In this document: in pieces, positions 49,625-62,226 of the stretch | Layout of the letters: each line of letters opens with the position of its first letter | Numbering within the stretch: the stretch's first letter is position 1 | From: Adiantum capillus-veneris | Lineage: Eukaryota; Streptophyta; Polypodiopsida; Polypodiales; Pteridaceae | Direction: 5' to 3' | NCBI GenBank assembly: GCA_014529385.2 | Contig: CM043960.1 | Location: 120,542,543-120,606,542, forward strand | Length of the DNA: 64,000 nt | Program-made: the position numbers and the translations under genes | Notes under the pieces: model-generated | The model's input: the letters and a program-made list of their open reading frames with translations, nothing else | What the model was told of the DNA's origin: nothing | Database searches by the model: none

Positions 49625-51979
49625 CTAATCTCCCACTTGAGGGTCAATGGGCTGCCCACGAGCAGCCATGGGACCATCATACCGATGACCATCCTCCTCA
49701 AATATCACACGCCGAACCTCAACCGTTCGCGGTGATGCTCTATACATAGAGTCCTCATGAAAAACAACATCATGGCTGCGCACAATCTTCCTGTCAATAG
49801 GATCCCACAATCGATAACCCATCTCACCAGAGCTACCATAACCCAAGAAGATACATCTCTTGCTCTTTGGATCCAATTTGCTGCGTTTTGCCTTAGGTAC
49901 ATGTACATAAGCTTCACAGCCAAAAACACGAAGGTGACCATACGAAGGTGGCAAACCTATCCATACCTCTTCAGGCACTTTGAAGCCCAAAGGAACACTA
50001 GGTGAACGATTTATCAAATGCACAGAAGTGGCAACAGCTTCAGCCCAAAATCCATTTGACAAACCAGCCATAGAAAGCATACTACGGACTTTTTCCTGTA
50101 TAGTCTTGTTCATGCGCTCTGCCACACCATTTTGAGGAGGTGTATAGGGAGCACTAAGCTCGCGCCATATATCCTTCTCAACACATAATGTTGTGAAAGC
50201 ATGAGACATAAATTCACCCCCATTGTCCATACGTAAGCACTTCAACTTACAACCTGATTGGTTCTCAACAAGAGCCAACCATTGCTTAAATATATCACAC
50301 ACCATATCCTTCTTACGAATGGGGTATGCCCATACCTTCCTGCTAGCATCATCAATGAACGTAACAAAGTACATAGCACCTCCAAGAGAAGCATTGGGCA
50401 TCGGACCACATACATCACTATGCACCAAAGCTAGCTTTTCCAAAGATCTGTGTGGAACACTTTTCTTATGAGAAGACCGAGCATGTCGACCATAAAGGCA
50501 ATGCTCACAAAACTCAAAACCACCAAAATCTGAAACGGGAATGTAATCCGCACGTGCCAACAACTTCAAACCTTTTAGTGACATATGCCCCAAACGCTGA
50601 TGCCATAAAGAAGCAGGAGGTTGCTCAGTGATCCCCACAATGTGATCAGCCACACTAGCTACACAAAGGGAATACAACGTATTCCTCTTAGCACCTTTAA
50701 CCAAAACAAGGCTGCCCTTAGTGATCTTCCAACCTCCATCACCAAAAGATACATTGAAACCAAGTGAATCCAACTGACCCACACTAATCAAGCTTTTTGC
50801 AAGAGCCGGCACATGACGCACACGCTGCAAGACAAACGTAGTAGAGTTTGGCATAGCCAAATGAATATCCCCAATGCCATGAATCTGCATAGAACGCCCA
50901 TCGGCAATCCTGACAGTACCTGTGCTCGAAGCATCGTAGTCATGAAACCACGACCTATGAGGCGTAACGTGAAAAGAAGCACCACTGTCAATGACCCAAT
51001 CCATAGGCATACTACGCTCATGAGTGAGAAGAAAAGCGTCATCAAAATAGGATGCAAGCAACACATCACTAAGCTCTTCACTAGTAGCACTAGTCGGAGC
51101 ACATACATGGTCATCTTGAGAGCTACACTCTCCCTGTGTTGCATTTAACTCCTCAATCTTGACATTGGATTTAGGCTTGTCCTTAGCATCATGGTCTTTC
51201 TTCTTACCATCTCCATTTTCCCTTTTCCACTTGTAACAATCGTTTTTGAAATGGCCTTTTCTACCACAATGAAAACATTCCACATCCTTTTTACTTATGC
51301 CTGCACGGGACTTGCTTCTAGATTTACCCCTGTTGGACTTATACTTGTCCATAGTCCTGCCGCTGACAACCATTGCACTAGAAGACTTACTACCTGCATT
51401 ATTCTTTCGATTAATCTCTTCCGTGAGAAGACTAGACTCCACATTAGTACTTGTCAACTCATTCGCAGGAACTGAGTTACTTATGGCTGTCCTAAATGTG
51501 TCCCATGACTCAGGCAACGTGACAAGTAAAAACATAGCTTTTACATTTTCCTCAAACGTAATTTCCTGCGTAGCAAGTTGGCTGAAAATTGTATTGAACT
51601 CATTCAAATGCGCATTCATGGAAGCTCCTTCCTCCATTCGCAAATCAATAAGCTTTTTAATCCAATACACCATAGAAGCAGCCGAATGCTTATCATACAT
51701 ATCGCAAATCCGCTGCCATAGCTCATAAGCTCCACCCTGTGCATCTTTCACATTGTAATAAACAGACTTTGAAAGGGAAAGCCTAATGGTAGACCTGCAC
51801 ATCTCATCCAACTCCTCCCAATCATCCCTCTCCATGTTCTCTGGCTTAACTCCCTGCAACTTTAGAGGTCGAATCTATTTCTTCTGCACCAAGACATCCC
51901 AAATCTGATCTTTCCAATATGAGAAATTAGCACCATCCAATTTCTCAATATTGAAAACTGTGTCCTCTTTAGTGCCCAT
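49625..51979 (-). pseudogene. gag: copia G gag, protease and integrase
   Basis: The start is ATG 51979, giving MGTKEDTVFNIEKLDGANF. TAG 51875-51877 lies 34 codons in. The frame then runs open for over 740 codons: Gag domain, CCHC zinc knuckle FHCGRKGHFKNDC (about 51235-51275), protease IDSGASFHVTP (about 50970-51000), pre-integrase WHQRLGHMS to CEHCLYGR, and an integrase core with all three acidic residues (HSDVCG, RMDNGGEF, and Glu at 50117-50119 in the AERMN motif). It ends at TAG 49625-49627. Confidence 0.93.
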
Positions 51980-53145
51980 TACAATAAGAATGCAACAATG
52001 AGAAACCTGTAACCAACCAACAAACTGCCACAACAAAGTAGTGTTGCAAATCTGACAACACCTGCTGCTCAATCAAAGAGCAAACGCATAGAGTATAAAT
52101 CAGCCCATAATATGGTCAAAAAACGTACGTAGAAATCCACAAACAAATGCATAAACCTGTGACACCTGTAACTCAACCGGCCTAGGCAAACCGTGCCACA
52201 AAATGCATCAACAATGAGCTGTCATAGAGGCATAAACATACTCCATGTCTGAATAACCACAATAGAGACAGAAGCTGACCAAGCTTACACAAATCCGTGA
52301 GCATAAATGGATCCAAGTGAGCATATAACCAATGCACAAGCTCAACGAAGTCCAATCTCTACTGTCAACCAAGTACCTGTCCGTACTCAAACCGCAACAC
52401 TGCAAGCAAGAGCAAACCCGCTCTATGTATAAGTGAACCAAATCTCCACAATATCATGCATAAAGAGTGTCTGTCAAACTGCCATATCCACATCCATCAA
52501 CATACATAGATGATGTAAACCTGTATCTCAAGAACACGCATAAACAGACTGCCCAGAAGAGTAGAAGCTCCCACTCAAACCACAACCATATACATGGCTG
52601 TCCCACAGTCAAAATACATGTTTTGTAACCACAGAAGAAACCTGTATCCAAAGCTCCCTGTAACCTGTAACCTGTACCCGTACCTGTACCTGTACCTGCA
52701 CCTGTACCTGTACCTGTAGTCGAAGAAGACAATGTCGCCAAACTCCCACTCTATCTGTGTGTACGAGGCCACTCCAAGAAGAGGCTACACACTCTCAAAT
52801 GAGTTGTGGGCTCACGTAAGTGGAAGACACTACAACAATGGCACCTGTAATGGCTATGGAAGCTTTGGCAGCAGAAAACTACTAAAGAGAGATGAAAAAC
52901 GTAGCTCCTAGTCTGTAGCTCGGATGGGATTTCTAATGGCACGAATGGCTCCGAAAGGGGGGTTAAACTCCAGGACGCCTGATGAAAATACTCGCAGAGT
53001 GCTGAACCTTCCAATGCCAAGCTCAGAAAAACCTTCTGCCCTTTGGAAATGCGCGCGTGCGCGAAACCGAAAAACGGCAATGAAACAGCAGCAAGTTTCA
53101 ACACACTCAACAATGATGATGAAGCTCTCAATGCTCTCACTACCA
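51980..53145 (-). other. copia G untranslated leader
   Basis: About 1.2 kb from PBS to gag with no recognised coding sequence. It includes a (CTGTAC)n-type hexamer repeat at about 52655-52718. It is long relative to the 187-bp LTRs and may contain packaging signals, which is inference. Confidence 0.7.
52655..52718. repeat. hexanucleotide (CTGTAC)n repeat
   Basis: About nine imperfect units of CTGTA(A/C)C, including one CTGCAC and one CCGTAC variant, within the copia G leader. Confidence 0.85.
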
Positions 53146-53160
53146 AGCTCTGATACCACT
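53146..53160 (-). promoter_or_regulatory. primer binding site of copia element G (tRNA-iMet)
   Basis: The minus strand reads AGTGGTATCAGAGCT directly after the 5' LTR, a full initiator-Met complement. Confidence 0.92.
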
Positions 53161-53347
53161 TGTAGGGATCGGAGAGCACACACACAGAGAGCCAGCACGA
53201 AGAAGGAGATAGACACAGTGTGTGGCGGGGCGGTACTCGCACTACAATGTGTAGTTATGAGTATAGTTATTACGAATGAGTAAATGAATGGCTGTACATG
53301 GGCGGCTGAACAACGGGAAGCCGGGCACACGGGCCTTTAACCCAACA
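53161..53347 (-). repeat. 5' LTR of copia element G
   Basis: A 187-bp partner of 47695-47881. Four substitutions were counted by eye. Confidence 0.94.
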
Positions 53348-53604
53348 GACAAACCTTGGCGGCTGTGCTTCTGAAACATGGGGAAAAAAGCGCACAGGTT
53401 GGTCACTTTAAGATTTATACTTTTAGGTATAATTGATTATAGATAGTTTTTAGATAGGGTTATGGTGGTCACGCTCCGCCATAGCGAGATAGGACCAATC
53501 CTTTACTAACGGTTCATGCACGTGGGGCTACGTAGTAGCTAAGGCAATGTCCGTTGGTTTTTCTTTTTCAGGATTGGAGACCTATCAAAGGTACTCTGCT
53601 CCTC

Positions 53605-55160
53605 TCAAAGAGGGGTAGGGACCTCACACACCCTTTCGATTGCTTCTTGGGAATTTTCCAATGGCTTCATTGTTGTGAAAGCATAGTCAATGTGGAACTC
53701 CAATAGCCTATCAAAAATGCACATGAATGTGTGTAATGTACAAAAAAGTACATTCAATAGAGGAAATGGAAATATTGGATTCCCAGCCTGGTCCTTTTGT
53801 GACGATCTGGGGCATTGAGCATGGGACATCTCAAAATAGACGCTCCACATTCTCTACCTTCATCTCCGACATCACAATAGTCCAACCCTTCTTCTCCATC
53901 CCCTTGCCATGGAAGCATTGAACCGCCCTTTGTAGAGTTCTTGTGTGCTTTTTATCTGCTAGTTTTATACCCTCGAGTGCAAAATGGACACGGCATGAGA
54001 GAAGAAGCCCCTTGTTTGCAGCCAAGCAAACACTTTATGGTCTTCAAGTCCCCACATAGGTGCCACTTCACATCAAAGCTACCAAAACCCTCAACCTCCA
54101 ACTTCTCAGCTGCAATTTGGGAGTGTATTACTTCTATGATCCATAGAGGTCTCTCAGAAATCCATGAAAGTACTCCATTGATCTCTTTGGGCACCTTAAT
54201 AACACCCAGCCACCAAATTTATTTCTCTGAATGCGCACTAAAAGACGGGGTGGGAGATGGCTTCGACCGAATCCCTTCGCTTGGTTTGCAAAAGGGCCTC
54301 ATTCATTAGAGTGATATTTAGCCTCTCTAACCTTTGGCTTTTCACTATTTGACACTCATCGAGTTTCAGCACAAAAGCGACGTTTGTGCCAAGTAGCGCA
54401 AAATAAATAGTGGCAAGACCTTAAACTTCAAAGTCTATGAGAAGAACACAACCAAAAGAAAGAAGTATAGTGTGTCACTTTCTTTAGGTAACTTGTAAAA
54501 TGTAAACATGGCTTGTTGAAGCCTTCTAAGGTCCACAAAAATATTTTACCTCATTGTGTAAGGAAAGCCCTTCTTCGAAGGTCTTATGAAGTGTTTCTTA
54601 CCTTTTTTCCTTGCCTTTGGTCTGCATGAAGTAAAAGGCAAAGTTGGCATTGTGTCCTCAATGTGTACGTATGCCCCAATGCAAGAGAACGCATCTTTGT
54701 TTGTGGCCTTCTTTCCAAGGTGGACCTTGTGCGAAACGGGAAATAGATCTTTCACAATGCCACGCTCTTTGAGGGCATCCTTTAGGAGTTGAAAAATAGC
54801 GTGGTAGGCTTTGGTGCTGATCCCAACCCCATCACAATCTTGTTGCACGTTATCTTCACTAACCACATTTTTCAATTTGTACATAAGGTCCTTGGTGACT
54901 TCGTCCTTAATGTGCTTTCCCCCAGGTGATTGTAAAATAGAAATCACATCATGGGTATTGAGACAACTAGTGAGAAGGTTGACACAATCATCTTGGCTTG
55001 TTCCACCGCATGCCTCCTGGATGAATTTTCTAGCAACCAATAAGATAAATATTAGAAAATAGTGTGAAGTAAGAATGTTACAAGGTGAGAATACATCACC
55101 TTGTGGCTGTGACTCGTCGTTTGCGTGCTCCACCCAAATGTGCAAGGGTTTCAATGGATG
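53605..55160 (-). pseudogene. decayed intron-bearing gene, possibly transposon-related
   Basis: On the minus strand, an exon end (about 55160-55100, GGARKRRVTAT) joins across a 70-bp intron (55099-55030, CAAG/GTGATG to TTGCTAG/A). Phase matches exactly into a long exon (55029-54549) encoding KFIQEACGGTSQDDCVNLL to GKKATNKDAF and HFIRPSKKG, ending at AG/GTAAAA, another likely donor. Further 3', in three frames, are DVKWHLCGDLKTIKCLLGC and PCPFC (54194-53960), a Lys-rich segment (53975-53835) and PLLNVLFCTLHTFMCIFDRLL (about 53690-53770). The Cys pair and LH-x-IFDRLL pattern recall uncharacterised transposon-associated proteins, but I cannot name the family. The 3' end is cut by chromovirus E. 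Confidence 0.45.
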
Positions 55161-55199
55161 AATATGTGCATTTGTGTTCCCTTGCACCAAGGGGTGTTT

Positions 55200-56865
55200 G
55201 TTTCAAATATGTGATGGTGTTGGCAAGCTTCATAATGTAGGCATCCTTTTCCTAGGGGTTTCTAATCACCGAGCAAAAAAAATCGAGCGAAGACAAATCC
55301 AAGTAAATTCATACAGTAGCAACAATGGTGAAAGAAAATAATTATGCCATGCACATTACTTTCACTACCACAAATCTGACACAAAATGAGATTTTAGAAC
55401 CATTATGAAAATTGAATATACGAGACACAAGCAATCTCTTCATACTTGAAACATATATAATTCAATTCCATGTGGCATACCTCCTATCAAAAGTTTGGCA
55501 CTAGATTTTGCAAAAAATTCAACACACAACCTCCTAAGCCTACGATGCTATCCGGGAACATCCTGAAGCTTGAAAAACTCCACTTTTGTAATAAGCAAGT
55601 AGAAACAAGCCACTCTCTATCTCCTCTCAGCTTCATAGTGCAACACCCTTGAGCTTCCCTCCCTTTCCTCTTGCTAGCTCGGCACTGTGTGGATGGTGGA
55701 GGAAATGAGAGCAACAAGCTGTGGATGTACCCGCTATAACTACATCGACTTAATGTGCCCAAAGCATGATGAGATCAAGCATACCCAACTGCTTCATGGC
55801 TATCTCAACAAGATTCTTGAGGTACAATTTTTCTATTTCTATTACTTTTTACCATACTTGACTAACAATTAATCCATGTTAAGTTTTGCTAAGAACACAA
55901 ATGATCGAAGGGCCCATTCTATGAGGCTCATGTGAAATAAATAGATGTTTAGTAGTTGCTGCTTTGCTTAGTTGTGAAAAATGTTGATTCCTAAAGTGTC
56001 CTTTACTCAAATAGATTTACAGACAGTGACATTCTTTAATTTGTCCTTGTATGGATAGAGAAGACCATGTAAGGGTTTGAATGGACAAATCTAGTCTATA
56101 AAATCAGAAAATCAACCAAGGAAGCATAGAAGGTTGTCATTTCCTTTCAAAATGGTTGCATCACAATGAGAATGGTCCTTTGGAAGTTAATACTTCTGCT
56201 GAAGAGAACTGGATATCTGTTCTTGAGAGAGAAATTGAAAGGGTCATAGTTATAGTGGAAAATATAAGTAAAACGGAGTTATTTCAAAGAATTTAGAAGG
56301 TGCTTATACAAGCAAGTTAAATTGATTGAGAGGCTAACATGTCTATCTATCATAGATTCGACTAACCTCTTGGGAACCGATTGCTGTCTTCTAGATTTGT
56401 GAACATGGTTGCTGACATGCATGAGGTCTTAAACAATATTTTAAGGGAGGAGTCCTAGACAAAAGTGAAGTGGCATGGTATTTTGAGAAGACGCAGTAAA
56501 GGAGTTGTGGAAAGCTCCAATTTACTAATCACCAAAAGTTCAAGCCAAGATTGCTTGTCTCGCTTAAGTTCCTTGGAAGCTTGTACAACATTGGCTTCTA
56601 AGTTGCCTCTTACTTCTCCCAGCCCATGATAAAATAAATCTTGAAGAGGTGCCTTGCATGGACCACCAAAATGCTACTTTATTTAATCATTTTTCTTTTT
56701 GAACCACTTTCCTTGAGGACCATTGCTTGCCTAAGGAGTCTATCATGAATATAGGACCTAGAGCCAAATGCAAGTTCTTATGCAAAGGAAAGGCCCAAGT
56801 GCTCTCACTGTTAAAAACAACCAAGGTCGTGGCACATCTAGAGCATCATTTAATTCCAGGATATC
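55200..56865. other. stretch without recognised features
   Basis: A short plus-strand frame (55687-55821) encodes ATSCGCTRYNYIDLMCPKHD and ends at a GAG/GTACAA donor-like site. It is not assigned to any family. The rest is AT-rich without domains or repeats that I could identify. Confidence 0.35.
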
Positions 56866-57313
56866 CGAGCCTAGTCTTGGCAGGCTTTCGAAGCTGTACA
56901 TTGCCATAATGTGAGCGCAGCTAGTCATTATACACGTTCTGACATTTCCACCAAGAAGCAAAGTCAGTGGATTGCACGGCAGCGATAGGCTTGCAGGGAA
57001 GGCCGTTGATGTTGAGGGTGAGCTGGAGTTGATGCAGCCCTTCAAGGCTGAGGGCCACATCGAAGTCTTGCAAGGGATCCTTGTCAGTAGCACGGACAGT
57101 TGAGCCTAGTCCTTGCAGGCTTTGGAAGCTTTACGTTGCCATTATGTGAGTAGAGCTAGTTAGTATACACGTTTTGACATTTCCACCAGAAAGCAAAGTC
57201 AGTGGATTGCACGGCAGCGGGGCAGGCCGTTGATGTTGAGGGTGAGCTCGAGCTCCTACAGCTCGTCGGGGCTGAGGGCCACTCAGAAGTCTTGCAAGGC
57301 ATCAGCAGCGCGG
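56866..57313 (-). repeat. two-copy tandem duplication (unit about 225-235 bp), gene-like
   Basis: Copies at about 56866-57100 and 57101-57313 share GAGCCTAGTC, GGCAGGCTTT-like, TTTCCACCA(A/G), AAAGTCAGTGGATTGCACGG and GGCCGTTGATGTTGAGGGTG. They are more GC-rich than the surroundings. On the minus strand one frame of the second copy reads LSPDEL-ELELTLNINGLP, suggesting a duplicated gene fragment. The family is not recognised. Confidence 0.6.
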
Positions 57314-57641
57314 ACAAATGGAGGTAGGACTCTCGTATGTGCCCGCAATCCAATCGTTGCAATCTATTGCATTACAACCATCCGCCCTGAAACATCTCAA
57401 CATTAGCTCCCTGGTTTGCTGTTGCAACCAGTCCGCACCGGCACAAACTGGTTGCAGCAGCAACAGACCAGTGGGGGTGGAGTCATTTTTTTTAAAAATT
57501 TATCAAAATGAATAGGTGGTTGCTTAAGTGGAAACTACAAGGCATTTGTCTCACTCACACCTTTGATAATTTGATTGCTGCGTTTTGCCCACTTGCTGCT
57601 TCTTGCCCATAAAATAAGGCCCACGCAATCCCCTGCATCGC

Positions 57642-57681
<40 letters not shown>

Positions 57682-58641
57682 GCTAAAGGCGAGCAGGTGG
57701 TGTGGTGGGGAGGGAGGATTGAAAAAATAGTGTTAAATTGCAAGAAAAGCCAGTTATTTTGAAAAAACTCCTCTTTGAATCTACCCTCGAGGGTATTTTG
57801 TATGTTTTCAAAATCGATTTTTCCCAAACATGGATGATCACGAAGGCTTGTTGAAGCTGAGATTATTTTTAAAAATATATAAATAGATCTAATTGAATAG
57901 CATTGAATAGGTTGTTAAACCTATTGGAACTAGTCCACGTCGGCGCGGATGGGCTTTAACAGGTTTCACAAATCACAAGGCCTAAGAGATCAGCAATGTG
58001 AGTGGAGCCGAAACCTGACCCCGAACATCAACTTGCTCTCCAACCCTGTCCATGGCGACCCTTGCATTGGGGAATCCCTAAGCGTGCAGGCAAAGAGATT
58101 CATTACCGCTGCGTTGGATGTTCATGAGGAGCCAATAAATGCGAGAGGCAAATTGTCGATGCTGATGTTTACATATGCAGGGGAGTGGTAGAGAGGGAGG
58201 GATAGATAGAGAACTGGCGCTAACCTACGCTTTGTTACTAGGCGAAGAGGTGCACATTAATGGTGGTCGATTGACGATGTGCTCACAATCTGCTCTCCCT
58301 CCAACTGGCCATCTTCAGTATCAACCCTCACACCGGTGATGATTGTTCCTACATCAAATTTGCTGGCTTCTTCACCCAAGTGCCTCGTCACCTCATCGGC
58401 CAGTCAAAAGCGAGCTACTTAGCAAAGGCATTGACGGGAGCAAAGCGAACCTCGAACCCCGACGGCTTCTAAAACACCGGGGACCGAATGGCGCACCTCG
58501 AGCTTGTCATGGTAAAGCAAATAGGGGGCACCACCTAGCTTCAGCGGCTAGGACGCAAACAACACACCACCATAACAAAGTTTTCATCCAAGAGAGATGG
58601 ATGCTTGGGAGTAATGATGAAGAGGAAGGGAAATGAGATCA

Positions 58642-58684
<43 letters not shown>

Positions 58685-60193
58685 TATAGCGGCTTAGTAC
58701 TTAGGCACCACAGAAGAATGGCGAATCCGCACACCCTTCACACATACACAAGCTCACTCCAAACACAAAACTAGGTGGCGATTCCGCACACCTCACATGG
58801 GCAAAACATTGTAGGAAAACATACTCACAAAACCGCAAGATTTATATAGAGAATAAGGTGATGAAATAGGGAGCATAAGGTAGGGGAATGAGAAGGGAGA
58901 GAGTGGTAGAGCACATGGCGGATAGGTGGGAGTTGATGGCGAAGACTCGCACGAGGGTTATGGCCATCATCCTTCATTTAGTTGCCCTTCATCTTCCATA
59001 GCCCAAGGGTGTAGAGGTCATGCTCAAGACGAGCATGGTGATTGCGGTGATGGTGATGGTGTGGGTGTGTGTGTGTGTGCACTAGGCACACACAGTGCAT
59101 AGTGTACTCTTTCGTGATGTTGTGTGTATGTTTAGTGTGATGGTGACCCCTCTTTATATAGGGGAGGAGGGGGGAGAAATTCTAGAATTTAGAAATGAAG
59201 AAATCATTATCTACATAGCCATGTGACTGTGGGTCCCACTTGTCTGGCTGTGTGTATATGTGCCAGAACAGCAGTCTCATGAGAGAGAGACTAAGAGAGA
59301 GAGATGGGTTGATGAAAAAAAGTGAGAGGTGACATGGAGAATAAAGTAATTACAAGAGGGGAGAGAGGGGAGTGTGTTCAGAGGTGAATCTGTGTGCAGA
59401 TGTGTGTGAACACAAGAAAAATCAGGTAACCACCGGGTGGGGATGGGTCTGTGGGCACCTTTTTCAATGAAACTGAGTGTGTGTGAGTGTGGGGGAGGTT
59501 ATTTAGCTACAAGACAAAAGATATGGCGCCCTTTAGAGAGAGAGGGGGGTATTTGGGTCATGGGATATGATAGGAGAGAGAAAGAGAGGGTGGGGTATAT
59601 TATTTTGGAAGATAGGGTAAGTTGCATGTGAGTTAGGGTGCATTATTGGTGAGTTATAATGCATTATTGGTGAGAGGTGGGGTAGTTTGAGGAGAGAGAG
59701 AAAAGAGAAAGGACAAGGGGAAGAGAGAGGGGGTTGACCTTTTGAGTGGAGGAGAGGAAAAGGGACACACGGCGGGGCAACAGTGAAGAAAAAGGAGGCA
59801 AGGTAGGGATGGGCTACCCCGCAGGCATGAGGTGGCCTATTTTACCTTTCTTATATATTTACATAATCATACTTTATTTTTTTCTTACTTTTTCCAATGC
59901 CTTTTATCACTCCCTCCCTAAGAGGGGGTTTTCATGGGGTGGGGACGAGAGAAGAGGGGTATGGGAGCTTGGCTTGTGAAAAGCCCCCATCAGCATATAT
60001 CACGGGCCTGATGGTTTCCCGTAATTTGACTCCAGATTGCATTTTGGAGCTTGCAGTACAAAAAATTTTGAATTGAATCAAAGTGAGTCCTCAATTACCA
60101 ATGCTCAAGAAACTCTCAGTCCTTCAAGCATCAACCAACGTTCACTCCTCAACCCACACAACTCCACTCAAGGCCAAAAACCTTGACCATCTG
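57314..60193. other. non-coding, microsatellite-rich stretch
   Basis: It contains (CT)n at 57643-57678, (GA)nGn at 58645-58684, short (GT)n near 59063-59078 and GA-rich DNA from 59280 to 59780. Short frames (57949-58191, 58343-58636) have no recognisable domain. The right end is the flank of gypsy C3. Confidence 0.5.
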
Positions 60194-61025
60194 TGTCATA
60201 ATAATCAATATCAAATTCTCCTAAATGATTTTCTCATGTTAAACTGATCATTTAATATGGGAAAGTGCCAGGGGAGAAAAAGCTAGAATATTGGTTAAGC
60301 TAGCAGACCGGCCACAGTAGGGATCCAAAGGAGGGAAAATAAGGATCCAAGGGGGGGGGGCATCTTCAAAAGAGATATATGCAACAATGGGCTCAAAAGA
60401 CCCTAAGGTTCAACCCATTAAGACTTCCAAAATGCTAAGGTTCCAAAATTCAAAGGTTGTGTCCAAAGGTCAAACATAAGGGGAATTGGATGCTTTGAGT
60501 GTGTACCAAAAAGTCTTTGTCAAGCCCTACATAGGAGGGGGGCAACCCAAGAAGTAGGGGATGAGAGAGAAACACCCACACAAACTCACAAGCTTCATTT
60601 GTACACAAGGGGAAAGAGGGACACATGTCAGCTCCCTAGGCCAGATGCCCACAAGGTGTACTCAAATCCTATTGGATGGCCATGAAGGTGGACCAATGAG
60701 AATTAGGCTAGAGTAAATCTAGTTTAATCAATTTAAAAACACTTAATAAAATAACCAATAAGAATTAAGCTCTCTAGAAGACTATTGGACGGTCTCCCAA
60801 GGGGACCAATGAGCATTCAGCAGCCCAATGGCTTGCCTGATTCCTATTGGTCAGGAGGCAAAGGGGTCCAATGAGAGTTTAATTTCATTTATTAATTACC
60901 TAAAGCTCTCACAAAAGGGTAGAGGGGACACATGTCAGAAGGCTATCACTTATGCTGCTTAATTTCCATTGGTTGAGGCTGGGGAGGTCCAAAAGGGTTG
61001 TAGCATGAGTAATTAGCAAGGGGGT

Positions 61026-61073
<48 letters not shown>

Positions 61074-61812
61074 CTGATTTTTGCAAGGCATTATCACACA
61101 CACACTCACACAATCTCATGTGTGAAGCAAATAAGATTCTCTCTCCTTCTCAAGCTTTAATGGAAAGCTTACCTCCTACTCCAAGCTTGTGAGAAGGGAG
61201 GCCTACACCAACAACTCTTGGCTTTCTGATGCAAATCCAACCAAGAACCAAGCTTCAATGCATGCTCATCTCCTCTACCATGCTAATTACTAAGCTAAGC
61301 TATGCTAATATGAGTGATTATGTGAGGAGATGTACATCTTTCTCGTAAGAATACTCCTTCTTCCTCTCAATCTACTCTCATACCCCGCTAGCTCTCACCA
61401 TCTTCGACTATATGTGAGTTCTTGGGTCTGAGACCATGAGGGAATTGATGTTGTGTTTGATAAGTGTTTTGCTTAGTGCATGAAGCTTCCATCTTCATTG
61501 CACTAGCTAGTATTGAAGGAACACAAAGAATTGTATTGTAAAATGTCTCTCTGGATGGGAGAAACCATAATACAAAGCCTTTTGGAGGGAGGACCAGCTC
61601 CATGCAAATCCGGTCCTCAAGTGTTGTCAATTGCTTGATTTCTGTCCCTTTTGAAGTATTGTTCATGCTATCTAACTAGGTGTTATGCTTTTTGTTGCTC
61701 TCTCCACCCAAGCACTCTTGTTATTCTCATTAGGAAGCTATTCTAATGAAATGCTCACTATGTTCATGCTATTTTCCATTACACACAAGTTACTAGACCA
61801 TTAAATGTTACA
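60194..61812 (+). repeat. 5' LTR of gypsy C3
   Basis: A 1,619-bp LTR, TGTCATAATAATC to AATGTTACA, colinear with C1 and the C2 5' LTR. It has its own (GA)n tract at about 61028-61070. Confidence 0.93.
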
Positions 61813-61825
61813 TTGGTATGAAAGC
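61813..61825 (+). promoter_or_regulatory. primer binding site of gypsy C3 (mutated)
   Basis: TTGGTATGAAAGC follows the LTR. The C2 copy has TTGGTATCAGAGC, so two bases of the tRNA-iMet complement have changed. Confidence 0.85.
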
Positions 61826-62226
61826 ACAAGGTTTCTCTTTTCTTGCTCAAGAAGGGAGGTCCTCAAGCTAGCTATAAATGGTTGGTACTATTAATTGCAT
61901 GTGCGTAAGTAGAATAGGGATATTTCAACCTTGTAGTGCGCCTGCTTTTGTGCAGTTAACGGGGCATCACCGTCGAGAGCTATGGTCTTAATAGTGGAGT
62001 CCTACGGGGCTTGCCTACGGCTTACCACTATTGAGCTATTAGAAGCTTGGCAGGAGCCGGTGCTGTTTTGGTGTTGAACGACCCTCTCTTCTATTCCTTG
62101 CAATTAATGGTATTTGAGCCATGGGTATAGTAGCTTGAGTGCTTTTTCTAAAGGAGTAAAGAGGAGTATCAACTAGGGCTTGAAGTTCCAAAGTACACCT
62201 AAAAGTTTACACCTAAAAGTGTTAGA

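Larger units (their letters stand above)
47695..53347 (-). mobile_element. copia element G, near-intact
   Basis: A complete 5,653-bp minus-strand copia element with 187-bp LTRs, PBS, gag-pol and PPT, flanked by a perfect GACAA duplication (47690-47694 and 53348-53352). The LTRs differ at 4 positions. The 1,343-codon gag-pol frame is interrupted only by two amber codons, and all catalytic motifs are present. The unoccupied target survives at 36235-36239 in the other LTR of chromovirus E. Confidence 0.96.
34811..53628 (+). mobile_element. chromovirus E: Ty3/gypsy element with two nested insertions
   Basis: Order: 5'-truncated LTR, PBS, RT, RNase H, integrase, chromodomain, PPT, 3' LTR. Element F is nested in the chromodomain and copia G in the 3' LTR. 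Gag and protease are missing. Only about 450 bp lie between PBS and RT. Pol has at least six in-frame stops and three frameshifts. No left target copy can be found because the start of the 5' LTR is gone. Confidence 0.92.
45083..53628 (+). repeat. 3' LTR of chromovirus E, interrupted by copia G
   Basis: LTR TGTAAGGTC to ACCTCACA, about 2.9 kb after removing copia G and one GACAA copy. It has a TATAAATA box at 45694-45701 and a minisatellite at about 45843-46400. It lacks about 105 bp present in the 5' LTR (36045-36150). An open frame with a MAPKRAR start (46863) resembles a chromovirus Gag N-terminus. Confidence 0.88.

Noticed and set aside
55030-55190. A 214-codon frame reading through 55030-55099 as coding
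   Set aside because: Its first codon is TTG, and the 70-bp segment has good splice sites whose removal joins a different upstream frame in phase.
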